64,000 nucleotides of DNA from Saccharum officinarum (GCA_020631735.1 CM036162.1:93730401-93794400), one strand, 5' to 3'; numbered from the stretch's first letter, positions 35,474 to 52,866 are shown. Notes: generated from the letters alone by a model not told the origin. Made by a program: numbers and translations.

Positions 35474-37281
35474 CGCGTGTGGATGGGAGGTCCTAATTGG
35501 GCCGTTAGTAGTGTGGAATTTGATTGGGCCAAAATGGGCTGGGTTAGCTAATGTAGGCTTCGTTTCTGTTGTTTCTTTGTTGGGCTTTTGAGCCTTTCAG
35601 CTTCTCTTAGTTTCTTATCATGGTCACATAAAAGAGAAAGGTGGTGAAAAATTGACTTGTATTTATCACTGACGTCGATTGGGTGACTCTGAATTATGGA
35701 GTATTGCGATGGTTTTCTGTTTTTTCGAGATTGGAAAGTGATTCTTTGAACAAAGAATATGGACTGTTAGTTAGTAGTAAGTATGCTGTCACCTAATCCG
35801 TCTTTCAGAAATGTTCGCTTATCTTATGTATTTTTCAGCTTCTCTTCTCAGCAAAGCGAACAGGTTCGACCTTCTGAGTAACCGAGGAAAATCTGTTTGT
35901 GCTATCACGTGATGTTCTGTGTAGTCATTGTCAAAGTGTCAACCACTTGCACGGAACATGCTTTTAATAAACTTTGCGTCCCGTTAATAATTGAGGACAA
36001 GAAATATTCAACGAGGGCAATCCCATCAAGAGGAACTATGGAGCCGTTCGGCTGGAATTATAAGCCGGCTGAAAAACACTATTGGCTAATTTTTTGTGAG
36101 AGAAAAATACTGTTCCGGCTGAAAAACAAGCTGAATAAGACGGATTATAAGCCAGATGAACATGGCCTATGAATTGGTTTCTATATTTAACGAGCCATGA
36201 CTTTATATATAAATTATATTTCTAATAGATAGTTTTTTTCAATAAAATTTTGTCTGATTACATGTCTTCTCTCTTCATCATCTATGACATCTTTAGATAT
36301 CTTGGTCCCTAATGTAGACGATGTCTTATCTCATAGAGTTACATAGCATTGTTTCCAAAAACATAGAATGAAATGAAACAATCGTTGTCAATGTATAGTT
36401 CCATTCTTTGTTTCATAGACATTTAAATTCATAATTCATCTATAGTTGGAAACCGGGACAAAATAGTTTCATCCCCTATTAAACTCACTTCTTTCTTTTC
36501 TTAAAAAACATTCTCATGTCATAAAAAATACTTACGTGACAACCTCTTCTTTAATTCCAATGCCGCATATCATTTTGCTTAATTGTCACCTGATTAATGA
36601 AAATAGAACTATCTAGTTTGTGTTCTTGATTTGACACTGGTTTTCGTATAGTTCTAAATTCATCCCAATTTAATGTTTTTATCCTTTTATAAGTGATATG
36701 AGCGGCGTACCTTGATGGGGTGTCACGGTGAGACCGTGAGAGAGCTATTTCTTTTACGAACAAGCGCCAACAGATTTGTGTGCGCGGTATGAGGTCGAAA
36801 TTCAAGAGAATCGTCACAAATTCGTGTGGAAATGCTGGGTTTGGTTGCAAGCGCCAGGCGGCGTTAAAAGCGCTGTACGCGCCGGGCCGGCCGTGCACCG
36901 GCCCCGCACATCTCTGACAAATGGGAACACCGGGCTCCGCCCTCTTGGAACGATCACGAGCGCATGACGTCGGTCCCACGCCACGCACCACGCTTGGCGG
37001 CAATCTGCGCCGTCGATCACCCGATGGACGGCCCCCGATCTGGGAGACGCCCTCGCGGGGCCCGTGTGTCCGTGTGGGTCCGGCACGGGCGAGCCAGCGC
37101 CATCAACAGCCGCCCAACCTCTTCGGCCTCCTTCCTTTCCCAGTACTCTACTCGCCGTGCCGTCCCCTCCCCTGCCCCTTCTCTCTCTCTTTCCTCGCTC
37201 GCCACGCCACGCAGCGCATCGGCTCGTCTCCTCGGAAGGCGGCAGCGCTGCGACTGCGAGCAACGAAGGGAGGGAGAGGGG
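35474..37281. other. Intergenic stretch: DUF936 3' UTR, small MITE, glyoxalase II 5' region
   Basis: Apart from the MITE at 36041-36166 I see no feature. The AT-rich part 36180-36700 has no gene motif. From about 36850 the sequence becomes GC-rich and pyrimidine-rich, as expected for the promoter and leader of the next gene. Confidence 0.4.
36041..36166. mobile_element. Short MITE with GCCGTTCGGCTGG ends
   Basis: Left end GAGCCGTTCGGCTGG pairs with right end CCAGATGAACATGGC. The internal words TTATAAGCCGGCTGAAAAAC and GATTATAAGCCAG also pair or repeat. CTATG flanks both sides (36036-36040, 36167-36171). A hAT-like origin is possible but the 5-bp flank does not prove it. Confidence 0.6.
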
Positions 37282-40200
37282 ATGAGGATGCTGTCGAAGG
37301 CGTGCTCAATCGTGGCCTCCTCCCTCCCGCGCTGCTCCTCCTCCGCCGCCCCCACGGTCGCCCCTCTCTCTCTCCCTTGCACATCAACTCTTCCCTTTTC
37401 GTGGTTGTAGGCGGGGGTTTGGATCTGGGGTTGGGGATTTCCATCACGGCGCATCGCCGTGCCTCGGTTCCAAGGGAACGGGTCGTTTCGCACGACAGCC
37501 CCTGGCTTCCCGCGCTATTGCGGAGATGCCCAGCTGTTTATCGGTTCTGTAGTTGTTCCCTCTACTCGAGCTAGTTAGTTAGTTTTTGTGTTGATTTGCG
37601 CGGCATGGAGATCGGTCTGGTGGTTTTAGTCACCGTTGCGTGAGTAGTTCTCTGTGAATTCTTTGGTTGTGACAAATTTTTGGTCTGCTTCTGTTGTTTT
37701 GCAGATGAGGGGGCAGCCGTCCTTGCTGCCAAGCGTGCGGAAGCAATGGCCCGGGAAGCCACTGCTGTATGGAATCGGCACCCTCTTGGTCATGCCACTA
37801 AGGACACTGTATGGAGTGGGTCGTGTGTTTGGCGCAGGGCGGTTCCTCTGCAACATGACCAGCGTCTCTTCGTCGCTGCAAATTGAGCTTGTAAGTGGTC
37901 TGAAATACCTTTGTGACTTCTAGATAGCTATTGAGTACTTAAGACTCGATGCTTATTGATATTTGCTTGATGCTTATCGATGTAAGCACCTCGTTTCTGT
38001 ATCGACATGGTGGTGCTCTTTAGGAGAGAAGCCAGCAGTGAAAACAGTTAGTTATGTGGATTTTTTTTTAATTTAAATCAGTTGTGATGAGTTTATTGCA
38101 ATTGGATGCCATTGCTTTGTAGAAAGAAAATACAAGGTCATAACTCATAAGGCCATTTTTAGTAGGAAAGAGCTGGTGTCCATGAAAAGTCTCATTCTTG
38201 ATCTACTCTCACTTACTGCTTTACTCATGCTTGGCATTATGTTGTTCCTCTGTTGTATACCTAACTATGATGTTGTGGATGAGATCCCTTGGACTCTATC
38301 TCTAAGACTAACACTGTCAAGCTCAAGCATACAGTGGCGGCCCACATAATTTGCACATTAATTTTTCACAGTTTCCTCCACAGATGACTACACTTCTTGT
38401 GATGGAACAGCATGGCTCCTGACCTAGATCATCATAGTGGATATCATAAAGAAATAGCAGACATTGTTATGAATAGCCGAAACAATAAATAGAACATCTT
38501 TTGAATGACTTCTTATAATCAGTTTTTACCACAAACTTGTTGCTCTTTACATAACTATCCTCCTATCTGTAGATATTTCTTGTCATTCAATCACATTACT
38601 GAGTGTCCGTAAATATTCATCAGCAACTGTCCTGGTTTATATGTAGGTACCATGCCTTCGAGATAACTATGCATATATCCTGCATGATGTTGATACTGGA
38701 ACAGTTGGAGTTGTGGATCCTTCTGAGGCTATGCCTATTATAAATGCATTGGAAAAGAGAAACCAGAACTTGACTTATATACTGAACACCCATCATCACT
38801 ATGATCATACTGGTGGAAACTTGGAATTGAAGGCAAAATATGGTGCAAAGGTATAGCTTTCGGCTTTTTTCTTTGCTCTTTCTTTTCCTGTATCGTTCAG
38901 TGACTCTGATACAGTATGTGACAACAACAACAACAACAACATAGCCTTTTGTCCCAAGCAAGTTGGGGTAGGCTAGAGATGAAACCCAAAAGAGACGAGA
39001 AACAGGGAGACACATAAAGGGACATAAAGGGCACAAGACAAAAGATGTCACGGTTCAGGCACGTTGATTGCTAATCTCCAAGCGCTCCTGTCCATAGCTA
39101 AATCCTTGGGGATATTCCACTCCTTAAGATCTCTCTTAACGGACTCGTCCCAAGTTAATTTAGGTCGACCTCTACCGCTCTTTACATTATCGGCCCGCTT
39201 TAGAACTCCACTACGCACCGGCGCCTCAGGAGGCCTCCGTTGGACATGTCCAAACCATCTCAACCGATGTTGAATCAATTTCTCCTCAATTGGTGCCACC
39301 CCAACCCTATCTCGAATATCGTCGTTCCGTACTCTATCCCTCCTTGTGTGCCCACAACACCAACGCAACATACGCATCTCCGCTACACTCAATTGCTGGA
39401 CATGTCGCCTTTTTGTAGGCCAACACTCAGCACCATATAACATCGCCGGACGAATCGCCGTCCTATAGAACTTACCTTTCAGCTTCTGAGGCACCCTTTT
39501 GTCACAGAGAACGCCAGAAGCTTGACGCCATTTCAACCAGCCGGCTGAAATTCTATGCCTAACATCTTCATCAATGTCTCCATCCTTTTGTAGCATCGAC
39601 CCTAAATACCGAAAAGTATCCTTCTTGGCCACCACTTGCCCATCGAGGCTAACGTCTCCCTCCTCGTGCCTAGTCGCGCTGAAATCGCACCTCATATACT
39701 CGGTCTTAGTTCTACTAAGTCTGAACCCTTTCGACTCTAACGTGTGCCTCCATAGTTCTAACTTCCTATTAACTCCCGCCCTACTGTCGTCAACTAGCAC
39801 CACATCATCAGCAAAGAGCATACACCAAGGGATATCACCTTGTATGTCCCTTGTGACCTCATCCATCACCAAAGCAAATAAATAAGGGCTCAAAGCTGAC
39901 CCCTGATGCAGTCCTATTTTAATTGGAAAGTCACTGGTGTCGCCATCACATGTTCGGACAAACGTCACCACATCCCTGTACATATCCTTGATGAGGGTAA
40001 CGTACTTAGTTGGGACTTTGTGCTTTTCCAAGGCCCACCACATGACATTTCTCGGTACTTTGTCATATGCCTTCTCGAGGTCAATAAAGACCATGTGCAA
40101 GTCCTTCTTCTGCTCCCTATATCTCTCCATCAATTGTCGTAATAAGAAAATCGCCTCCATGGTCGACCTACCAGGCATGAACCCAAACTGATTTTGGGTC

Positions 40201-43200
40201 ACATGTGTCACTCTCCTTAGGCGATGCTCGATAACCCTCTCCCAGAGCTTCATCGTATGACTCATCAACTTAATCCCACGGTAGTTAGTACAACTTTGAA
40301 CATCTCCCTTGTTCTTGAAGATAGGTACTAATATACTTCTCCTCCATTCTTCAGGCATCTTGTTTGACCGAAAAATAAGGTTAAAAAGCTTAGTTAACCA
40401 TACTATCGCTCTGGCGCCTAGGTATCTCCACACCTCAATGGGGATACCATCAGGGCCCATCGCTTTACCTCCCTTCATCCTCTTCAAAGCCTCTCCGATC
40501 TCTGCCTCCTGGATTCTCCTCACAAAGCGTCTGTTGGTATCGTCAAATGAGTCGTCCAACTCAAGGGCAGGACCCTCATTCTCCCCATTAAACAGCTTGT
40601 CGAAGTACTCTCTCCATCTGTCCTTGATCTCCTCATCCTTCACCAGAAGTCGATCTGTCCCATCCTTGATGCATTTTATTTGGTTGATGTCCCTTGTCTT
40701 TCTCTCGCGGATTCTAGCCATCCTATAAATGTCTTTCTCCCCTTCCTTCGTGCCTAGCCGCTGATAAAGGCCATCATACGCCTGACCTTTTGCTACACTC
40801 ACAGCTCGCTTTGCAACCCTCTTCGCTATTTTATAGCCCTCGATGTTGGCTACACTCTTGTCATGGTGGAGACGCTTGAAACACTCCTTCTCCCTAATAG
40901 CCCTTTGCACCTCGTCATTCCACCACCATGTGTCTTTCGCTTCCCGTTTGCCTCCCCTACTCACGCCAAACACTTCCGAAGCCACCTTCCGGACACATGT
41001 TGCCATCTTTAGCCACATGTCGTCGGCATCTTCTCCTTCTTCCCAAGGTCCCTCGTCTAGCATCCTCTCCTTAAACGTCTGCGCTGCTTCCCCTCTAAGC
41101 TTCCACCACTTCGTTCTCGCAATCTTGGCCCGTTTGTCCCGGTGGACACGTACCCAAAAGCGAAAGTCCGCCACCACAAGCTTATGTTGAGGGACAACAC
41201 ACTCCCCAGGTAACACCTTACAATCAAAGCAAGCACGTCTATCCTCCCTCCTTGCAAGGATAAAGTCGATCTGGCTCGAGTGTTGTCCACTACGAAAGGT
41301 TACTAGATGAGATTCCCTCTTCCTAAAGAGGGTGTTCGCTATCAACAAGTCATAGGCCAGCGCGAAGTTCAAAACATCCTCCCCCTCTTGATTCCTACTA
41401 CCATACCCGAACCCCCCGTGCACCCGCTCGAAACCTACATTAGTCGCACCAACATGGCCGTTGAGGTCTCCTCCTATAAAGAGTTTCTCGCTGATAGGCA
41501 CGGTACTAACCATGCTATCAAGATCTTCCCAAAACTGCCTCTTGGTGCCCTCGCTAAGACCTACCTGAGGGGCATAGGCACTGATCACATTCAGAGCCGA
41601 ATCTCCAACTAGCAGCTTGACCAAGATAATCCGGTCGCCTTGCCTCCTAACATCAACGACTCCATCCTTAAGGCTCCTATCGATCAAGATGCCTACACCA
41701 TTCCTACCCGATGTTGTCCCCGTGTACCAAAGTTTGAAGCCAGTATCCTCTACCTCCTTCGCCTTCTGGCCCTTCCATTTAGTCTCCTGAACGCATAGAA
41801 TATTTACACGCCTTCTAATTGCTGCATCGACTAGCTCTCTTAGCTTACCCGTTAGGGACCCTACATTCCAGCTACCTAGACGAATCCTAGTTGGCTCGGC
41901 TAGCTTCCTTACCCTTCGCACCCGTCGAGGGAAGTGCGAAGACCCTTGCTCATTTTTCACTACACCCGGGCGTAGATGTAGCGCGCCACTAAGGTTGCGA
42001 CGGCCCGACCCTTGCTCATTTTTCATCGTACCCGGGTCACGATACGACGCGCCACTAAGGGGATGACGACCCGGCCCTTGCCCATTTAACACCACACCCG
42101 GGTTCCGATGTAGCGCGTCGCTAAGAGGGTTACGCCCCAACGAATCTCTTGTGGGTTTCAAATCCATGAGAGTGGCTGTTTTTTTTACTGTTGGTTTGCC
42201 AGACCTTAACACACCCTCCTCCTTTACCCGGGCTTGGGACCGGCTATGTTGAGACGACTTAAGAAAGTCTTCCAGTCAACATAGGCGGAGTTTGATACAG
42301 TATGTGACAGTGACACAATCAAAATGTGTATTGTTATGAGCTAAAGTGAAACCAATAGGGCTATACCCAAGGATGGACTTATTATGAGTGTTTTTTTATA
42401 GCATATATTATTCTTATCAATAAAAGTATCTGTTAAATTCAACAATATTTATAGTTTTTGAGATTGAATTATATAACTAAAGTTCAAAACAGAGCATATA
42501 CTAATGGCTATGCCTCAAGTTTGGGCATGACTTCTGCCTACAGTATCAAATATAAGTTTTGATGATTTTCTAGGTGATATGAAGGAACTGTTTGATGCAA
42601 ATCTTTTTCCTTTAGTTTTCATTGTTTATACACTGGATTGCTCCTGCCACCTGAAACACTTAATGATAATTGTATATTGATGAAGATTGGTGTGTCTGAT
42701 TTAGTCTTCTGATGATCATATACATTTTAGGTAATTGGTTCTGAGAAGGATAAGGACAGAATACCTGGTATTGACATCACTCTTAAGGAGGGTGACTCAT
42801 GGATGTTTGCTGGCCATCAAGTTCTTGTACTGGAGACTCCTGGGCATACGTCAGGTGTTTGATTGAAACTTTCTTATGACTCGTCTTATATTCGTTCTTG
42901 CATTCAAAGTTGAATGATTAACTCCTTCAGTGCACACAAAGGCTTTTCGTTGACTTTACATTTATTTCTATCAGGTCATGTGTGCTATTATTTTGCTGGT
43001 TCTGGAGCTATATTTACAGGTGACACCTTGTTCAATCTATCATGCGGAAAGCTTTTTGAAGGGACTCCACAGCAGGTTTTTTTTTTACTTGCTTGCAAAT
43101 ATGTTCATATACATGTATGTTGTGTGAAGGTGCTACTGGACTTCCGTGACAAGCTACTCCTTTTGTAGTGCTTTTATTTCACCAAAACTTTTGAACAACG

Positions 43201-44178
43201 AACATTTTTGTTGGAGTTTCTGAATTTGTTAATCGAACTTAAATTATTTCTCCACTGCAACTATTAGAACGTGTAAGGATGAGTAAGCAAGATAGGTAAA
43301 TAAAAGGTTCAAAATGGTCCATGAACTTGAATGACTGAGTTTGTTCTACATTATGTCAGTATTTGTACTTTCATTTGTTTGAACATGGGGATAATTGTGA
43401 TTAAATCTAATTATTCATACGGACTTTAATCATTTAATAGAAATCTAGTAGGTTATTTATCATCTATGGTTCAGTGACTTCTTTTTCGTAGAAGGTATGG
43501 AAAATATTGTTCCATGTATCTTTGAGATTACATGACAATTTCAGCCTGCCTCATTGCAGATGTATTCCTCACTCCAGAAAATTACAGCTCTACCTGATGA
43601 TACAAAAGTATACTGTGGGCATGAATATACCTTGGTGAGCAATTTTTCATTTCGTTTCCAGTTTCCTGCATCGATCTGTTATTTAATGCCTGATGTTCCT
43701 CTGTGCAGAGTAATTCAAAGTTTGCCTTGAGTGTAGAACCAGGAAATAAAGCATTGCAGGAATATGCTGCAAATGCAGCTGAGTTGCGTAATAAGAATAT
43801 ACCCACGGTAATATTATCTCAGTCTTTGTGGCGAGCTAGTGCTTCTTAAGCATGAAATTATGCATTTCTAGCTTTGTTTACTTTAAAAGTCCTTGATTCC
43901 GTTCTTTCTTTTGAACATTTCATAATGTGAAATGCATAATTTATTTCATGTTCTCTGCAATACTTAACTTGAGAACGTTTCCAACTTTTTACTCTGACCT
44001 TAAATCCTTAATCCAAATTTCATGTTTGCAGGTGCCAACAACAATTGGAAGGGAGAAGGAATGCAATCCTTTCCTGCGGACCTCCAATCCAGAAATTAAG
44101 AGAACACTGTCCATTCCAGATCATTTCGATGAAGATCGGGTGCTTGAAGTTGTCCGTCGAGCAAAAGATAACTTCTGA
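37282..44178 (+). CDS. GLX2: Glyoxalase II, hydroxyacylglutathione hydrolase, probably mitochondrial
   Basis: Exons are 37282-37356, 37705-37890, 38647-38850, 42731-42854, 42975-43075, 43560-43634, 43709-43807 and 44032-44178, 336 aa. The enzyme hydrolyses S-D-lactoylglutathione to D-lactate and glutathione, the last step of methylglyoxal detoxification. The metallo-beta-lactamase fold is shown by THHHYDH (residues about 135-141), GHTSGH, GDTLF and YCGHEYT, which bind the two metal ions; all are intact. The Arg/Ser-rich N-terminus fits a mitochondrial targeting peptide. The exon 1 donor (ACG|GTCGCC) is the least certain junction: it is chosen because it keeps the frame, while the exon otherwise runs into TAG. 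Intron 3 is 3.9 kb because it contains a LINE on the opposite strand. Confidence 0.92.
39048..42167 (-). CDS. RTE-type LINE polyprotein: endonuclease and reverse transcriptase, uninterrupted
   Basis: From the first ATG (complement of 42165-42167) the frame runs 1039 aa to TGA without a break; it is open further upstream to 42212. Three repeats of about 22 residues (GRxxLSGA...GVVKNEQGS) lie within the first 70 residues. An AP-type endonuclease follows: [31 protein letters not shown] and [10 protein letters not shown] hold the catalytic Asn, Glu, Asp and His. The reverse transcriptase has [12 protein letters not shown] and the active site FADDVVLV. The C-terminal region has [17 protein letters not shown]. 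The protein nicks target DNA and primes cDNA synthesis there. All catalytic motifs look present, so it may be able to move. No ORF1 is present, as usual for RTE. Confidence 0.92.
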   Translation of the reverse strand: MDLKPTRDSLGRNPLSDALHRNPGVVLNGQGPGRHPLSGASYRDPGTMKNEQGSGRRNLSGALHLRPGVVKNEQGSSHFPRRVRRVRKLAEPTRIRLGSWNVGSLTGKLRELVDAAIRRRVNILCVQETKWKGQKAKEVEDTGFKLWYTGTTSGRNGVGILIDRSLKDGVVDVRRQGDRIILVKLLVGDSALNVISAYAPQVGLSEGTKRQFWEDLDSMVSTVPISEKLFIGGDLNGHVGATNVGFERVHGGFGYGSRNQEGEDVLNFALAYDLLIANTLFRKRESHLVTFRSGQHSSQIDFILARREDRRACFDCKVLPGECVVPQHKLVVADFRFWVRVHRDKRAKIARTKWWKLRGEAAQTFKERMLDEGPWEEGEDADDMWLKMATCVRKVASEVFGVSRGGKREAKDTWWWNDEVQRAIREKECFKRLHHDKSVANIEGYKIAKRVAKRAVSVAKGQAYDGLYQRLGTKEGEKDIYRMARIRERKTRDINQIKCIKDGTDRLLVKDEEIKDRWREYFDKLFNGENEGPALELDDSFDDTNRRFVRRIQEAEIGEALKRMKGGKAMGPDGIPIEVWRYLGARAIVWLTKLFNLIFRSNKMPEEWRRSILVPIFKNKGDVQSCTNYRGIKLMSHTMKLWERVIEHRLRRVTHVTQNQFGFMPGRSTMEAIFLLRQLMERYREQKKDLHMVFIDLEKAYDKVPRNVMWWALEKHKVPTKYVTLIKDMYRDVVTFVRTCDGDTSDFPIKIGLHQGSALSPYLFALVMDEVTRDIQGDIPWCMLFADDVVLVDDSRAGVNRKLELWRHTLESKGFRLSRTKTEYMRCDFSATRHEEGDVSLDGQVVAKKDTFRYLGSMLQKDGDIDEDVRHRISAGWLKWRQASGVLCDKRVPQKLKGKFYRTAIRPAMLYGAECWPTKRRHVQQLSVAEMRMLRWCCGHTRRDRVRNDDIRDRVGVAPIEEKLIQHRLRWFGHVQRRPPEAPVRSGVLKRADNVKSGRGRPKLTWDESVKRDLKEWNIPKDLAMDRSAWRLAINVPEP
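41942..42140 (-). repeat. Three-copy 66-bp tandem repeat in the LINE coding region
   Basis: On the + strand the unit begins CCTTGCTCATTTTTCA (or CTTGCCCATTTAACA in the third) and contains ACCCGGG and GCGCGCCACTAAGG-like words. Three diverged units in a row encode the 22-residue repeats near the N-terminus of the LINE protein. Confidence 0.8.
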
Positions 44179-44717
44179 CTAACAAAAGGAAATCCTTGTG
44201 ACATATGACCTATATCTTGTTGAAGTTCAGACAGAGAACCTCTAAGTCACAAGAAACATAGGAGGAAAGGAAGGTATATATGTTTGAGCTAGATTTTGAA
44301 ATGCTTCGGCAAAATTATGTCGAGTGTATGTAGCTTGGGCAGTGCTTGTCTATAGCAATCAGTGATTCTTTTGACTACTACAAATAAGTGTGTTCTGCTA
44401 TCATCTACTCTGTAAAAAAAACGCCACTTAGCCGTTTCATAGTCAATCTTCAGTTCTTATTCAATACTTTTAACTTTGAATGCATTGCATTGCAATTTGC
44501 ATGGATCCATGTTTCTTAGCCGCATGAACATGGTATCAACAGTGCAATCAGCAATGTCTGGAAATGTACTTGTGGATTACTGATATGAAAGGTGCTTATT
44601 GGGGTCCTTTGCTTGATGGCATGAATGCCAGGCTTGGATTGTACGTCACATTTTGGGAAGATTGCCGTTCAATCATCAATCATGGTCGATGTGATGCGTC
44701 ACCGACCGAAAGAGTAA

Positions 44718-44963
44718 GGTCCTGTTTAGTTGCAAAATTTTTTTGTAAAATGACACTGTAGCAAATTTCGTTGTTATTTGATAATTAGTGTTCAATTATG
44801 GTCTAATTAGGCTTAAAAGATTCGTCTCGTCCATTTCGTCTAAACTGCGTAATTAGTTTTATTTTTTTTATCTATATTTAATGCTTTATGCATGTGTTCA
44901 AAGATTCGATGTGACGAGAAATCTGAAAAATTTTGCATTTTTTTTTGGGAACTAAACAGGGCC
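44718..44963. mobile_element. Tourist-like MITE with TAA duplication
   Basis: Ends GGTCCTGTTTAGTTGC and GGGAACTAAACAGGGCC, flanked by TAA at 44715-44717 and 44964-44966. Interior TTCGTCTCGTCCATTTCGTC shows it is inverted relative to the copy at 22243. Confidence 0.85.
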
Positions 44964-45102
44964 TAAGCATTAGCATGATGTGCCATGATTCTTCCGAAGC
45001 TTCGCTGGTAATCTGAACGCCCTATATGATTCTGTCACGCTGAAGTCTGAACTTTGAGTTCGTGGTACTATGGAAGTTTACCGCTAACCAAATTGTCCAA
45101 TT

Positions 45103-45210
45103 GACATGTTGATCGAGATCCCCGGAACAGGCCTCAAGTTAAATCAGCGAGCTATTGTCATGTTGATACCCCGAACAGGTGGAAAGTTTAATCAGCGAGC
45201 TATTGTTTTC
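45103..45210. repeat. Two-copy tandem duplication of about 50 bp
   Basis: The block CATGTTGAT...CCCGGAACAGG...AATCAGCGAGCTATTGT occurs twice in succession with small indels. Confidence 0.7.
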
Positions 45211-45725
45211 GCTAATAACAAGCGGTCAGGCCAGCTGTTCTTTGGGTTGTCAAAGGAAAGCTTGGGATTCCATGAGCTGTTCGAGTTCGACTCGAGTAAG
45301 GTCGAATGCATACGCATCAATGCATGTCATAGTTTATTCTAGTCATGTAATTTAAACTGATGTATACTTATGGAATCATTTCAGAGCTCATGGAATAGAG
45401 ATTCGATCCTAAACCTGCATCCTAAGCTCGTGAAATTTCGTATTATCTTTGCTTCAAAAAATTCATATTATCATCAAGCTCCAATCTCTTAGAGCCAAAG
45501 ATCGAAACTATTTACACGCAAAAGTAAGACCGAACTTTCTACACAAAAATGTCGACGGGGGCTCAGTGTTCCAGCACATATGCAGTGCTTACCTGGTTTT
45601 GATTTTTTGGGGGGGAAAAAGGTAAAACAAAAGCAGCCCAATTTGTGAAACGAAAACCCCTCGTGCTCTCCCCATTTCTTCTTGTCCCCCACCTCCGCCT
45701 CCGTCCCACTCCCACCGCACCACCG

Positions 45726-50441
<4,716 letters not shown>

Positions 50442-52401
50442 AGAAGACATCTGAAGGATGTGTCGCCAACTCACAATGGTGCTCCTATCTGTAAAAATCT
50501 TAGTTCTTTTAAGCTTACATGTCCTGTGTGATTTACCCAAATGTTTGATTGACACTTTCATATTCTTGTTCAAGTTTCACTTTTTTATTAAGTGGGAATC
50601 TTTTCTTGTCGTTGTTTACAATTCGTGAGTTGGCATAGCCTGTGTTTTATGCTCATGCGCGGGTACCAAACTACTAAGTCATTTTTCTTTAGCCTTAACC
50701 AAATTTATGTAGAAAAATATATAAATATCTATAACACGAAACAAGATTTATTAGATTTACTATGGAATATATTTTTATAGTGTATTATTTTAATCCTGTA
50801 CTCGACTTGAGTCTTTTGGGGACGAAGGGTGTAGGCCAGTAGGTGTCAACATATTTTCTATAAACCTGGTCTAAGGTAGGAAGAGGAATTATTAAACATT
50901 TGTGGTTCCGTGCTGAAGTTTGGGCTCTCACATGGTGAGCCACTCGTTACGGACAATCTTTTGTTGGCCGATACCAAATCATCAACGACGATAATGATAC
51001 AATTAAGATGTCCGCACGAACAGGCGCCTCCCACTGTTCACTCCCGCACGCGCCGCTCGTCCAGTGACCTTGTCCGGCGCCCCTATGCTCGTTGCGCTGT
51101 TTACTCCCTGCGTCGCCGTGCCTATCCGCCCACCCAACTCCGCCTAGCCGCCACCAGTCCCCCGTAGCGCCATGCCCCCGCCGCGCCATCCACCGAGCCC
51201 ACGACGGATGCTCCAGCAAGCAGGCGAGGGGAAGAGATTCGTGTGACACCACGCCCGTCGGCAGGCGAGGGGGAAGAGATTCGTGTGACACCACGCCCGT
51301 CGGCGAGTTGCCTGTGTCACTGCCACACAGAGTCCATGCGCCGCAGTCGACCTCCATGACGCGTGCCTCCGTTCGTCCAAGCAAAGCCCATGTTGTAAGA
51401 ATATGTTTCAAGTGTTTCATATGTTTCATCTGGATGTTGCAAGTGTTTAATCTTGATGTTGTAAAAGTAGATCGGAATGTTGCACATGTTGCAGTGGCTA
51501 TACACGTATGTTTCAAGTGTATGTTCCAAATGTTTTATCTCGTTTTCTAGACGTATGTTTGAAAGTGCTGGATTTTGCATATGTTTTCATACATGAAGTG
51601 TTTCCAAGTGTTTTTTGCACGTGTTTCATACACATGTGTTCGAGTGTTTTAGATGTTTTGTATGTATGTTGCAAGTGTTTCATTTGGATGTTTTAAAAGT
51701 AGATCTGCTATTGCAGCTAGTGTTTCAGATACTTGTTTCATGTCTTTTATCTGCCTTCAAACGTATGTTGCAAGTGTTGCATCCGGATGTTTCAAAAGTA
51801 GATTGAGTGTTGCATCTTTGTCTTCGCTTTTCTACTGTCTCACCTTCGTCTCGGTGTCTCCTCCTCCTCCTCCTGGAGCTGGTTGGGCATCCGCCGCCCC
51901 GTTCCCTTCTTTCTGGATGCTGGCGTAGCCACCTGCTGTAGTCACCTGCAACTGCTAGCCGCGTGCATGCGCGTGAGAAGCGGAGGTGGCGCGAGCGGGG
52001 ACTCCCCACGTGCAGTCGGGTGAGTCAAGCGGCACGGGCCTCGTGTAGGCGGGCGCGGGATGCAAGTGCGTGGGGGGCGACGGAGTGCAGGCACGGTTGT
52101 CCGTACATACGTCTAGACGCTAGCACCGCTGAATCATCAAACATATTCTATTACTAGCATATATGCAACGAAATATACAACTTGTGTTACATAGACAATT
52201 TATGGCTCGAAAATTTTTTAATGATCTTATCATGTGTTTTATTTCATCTTGGAATCAAACTTTTGTAGAAGTGTGCAGTGTGCTACACTAACTCGTATAG
52301 GTAGGAGAGGTTTATAGATTTGTCCAATGATACATTGTGCTTTCTAATTTGGACTCTGGACATGTTGCTCTAACACGTATAAGCCGAGGAGCACGCTGAA
52401 A
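50442..52401. other. Intergenic stretch with GC-rich and TGTTTCAAGTG-type repeats
   Basis: After the 3' UTR of the reticulon gene, 50980-51380 is GC-rich with a 41/42-bp tandem duplication at 51221-51303 (CAGGCGAGGGGAAGAGATTC and following). The region 51395-51820 has recurring words such as TGTTGCAAGTGTTTCAT and GGATGTTTTAAAAGTAGAT, typical of a degenerate dispersed grass repeat. No coding gene is supported. Confidence 0.5.
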
Positions 52402-52866
52402 TGTAGGAAATATGTCGTGTGTTCTAACAAAAAAAGAATCCTTGTGAACCTGAGTAAATAATAACTAACACTCTGAATGAAATTTCAGAGCTGCCCACAT
52501 GGGTCTTTGTCAGTATCCCGCCATCTGGAGATCACCATCAGGGCTCTGAAGATGCTCAAGCCTCAAGCCAAGGAGAGGAGCCAGGCGGGCAGCCCAGGAG
52601 CCACAGGCCCAGGAAGGAGAACACCAAATACATCGGAGGCCCATGGGCTCATTGACGCATGCTCGCGTGAAAGAGGCAATGCCTCTGTAATCTCCTTAAG
52701 AGAGCGCTCCTAAGGGGAGAGAAACACAACATTGTAATAACCAAATTCTACTTTTCCTCCTAATTGAAGAACTCCTTCGCCGTATCCTCTGTTCTTCTTC
52801 GTCCCTAAGCTCCTTCTTCTTCCCCACTCCAATCTCGATTTCCCTTTCCTGCTGACATTCCTTACA
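52402..52866 (+). repeat. Candidate 5' LTR of a gypsy-like element
   Basis: The right end CATTCCTTACA lies two bases before a primer-binding site TGGTATCAGAG (52869-52879). The proposed left end TGTAGGAAAT is its approximate inverse. The left boundary is my best guess, as no second LTR lies in the window for comparison. Confidence 0.5.

Larger units (their letters stand above)
38923..42292 (-). mobile_element. Full-length RTE-type LINE in intron 3 of the glyoxalase II gene
   Basis: The element is flanked by a perfect 16-bp duplication TGATACAGTATGTGAC (38907-38922 and 42293-42308). Its 3' end on the minus strand is a (TTG)n tail, seen as AACAACAACAAC on the + strand at 38923-38940, instead of poly(A). 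Short size (3.37 kb), one ORF with an endonuclease, and a simple-repeat tail are typical of the RTE clade. It sits antisense to the host gene. Confidence 0.93.
44179..45725. other. Intergenic stretch between glyoxalase II and the 3beta-HSD/reticulon gene
   Basis: It holds the 3' UTR of glyoxalase II, a Tourist-like MITE (44718-44963), a short tandem duplication (45103-45210) and, from about 45600, the pyrimidine-rich leader of the next gene. The frame at 45106-45342 only reflects the duplication; no gene is called. Confidence 0.4.

Noticed and set aside
36720..37574. Frames around the glyoxalase II promoter and leader
   Set aside because: They are GC-rich shadows; the real first exon is defined by joining to the conserved exon 2.
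39064..41612. Plus-strand frames over the LINE
   Set aside because: Shadows of the intact minus-strand LINE ORF.
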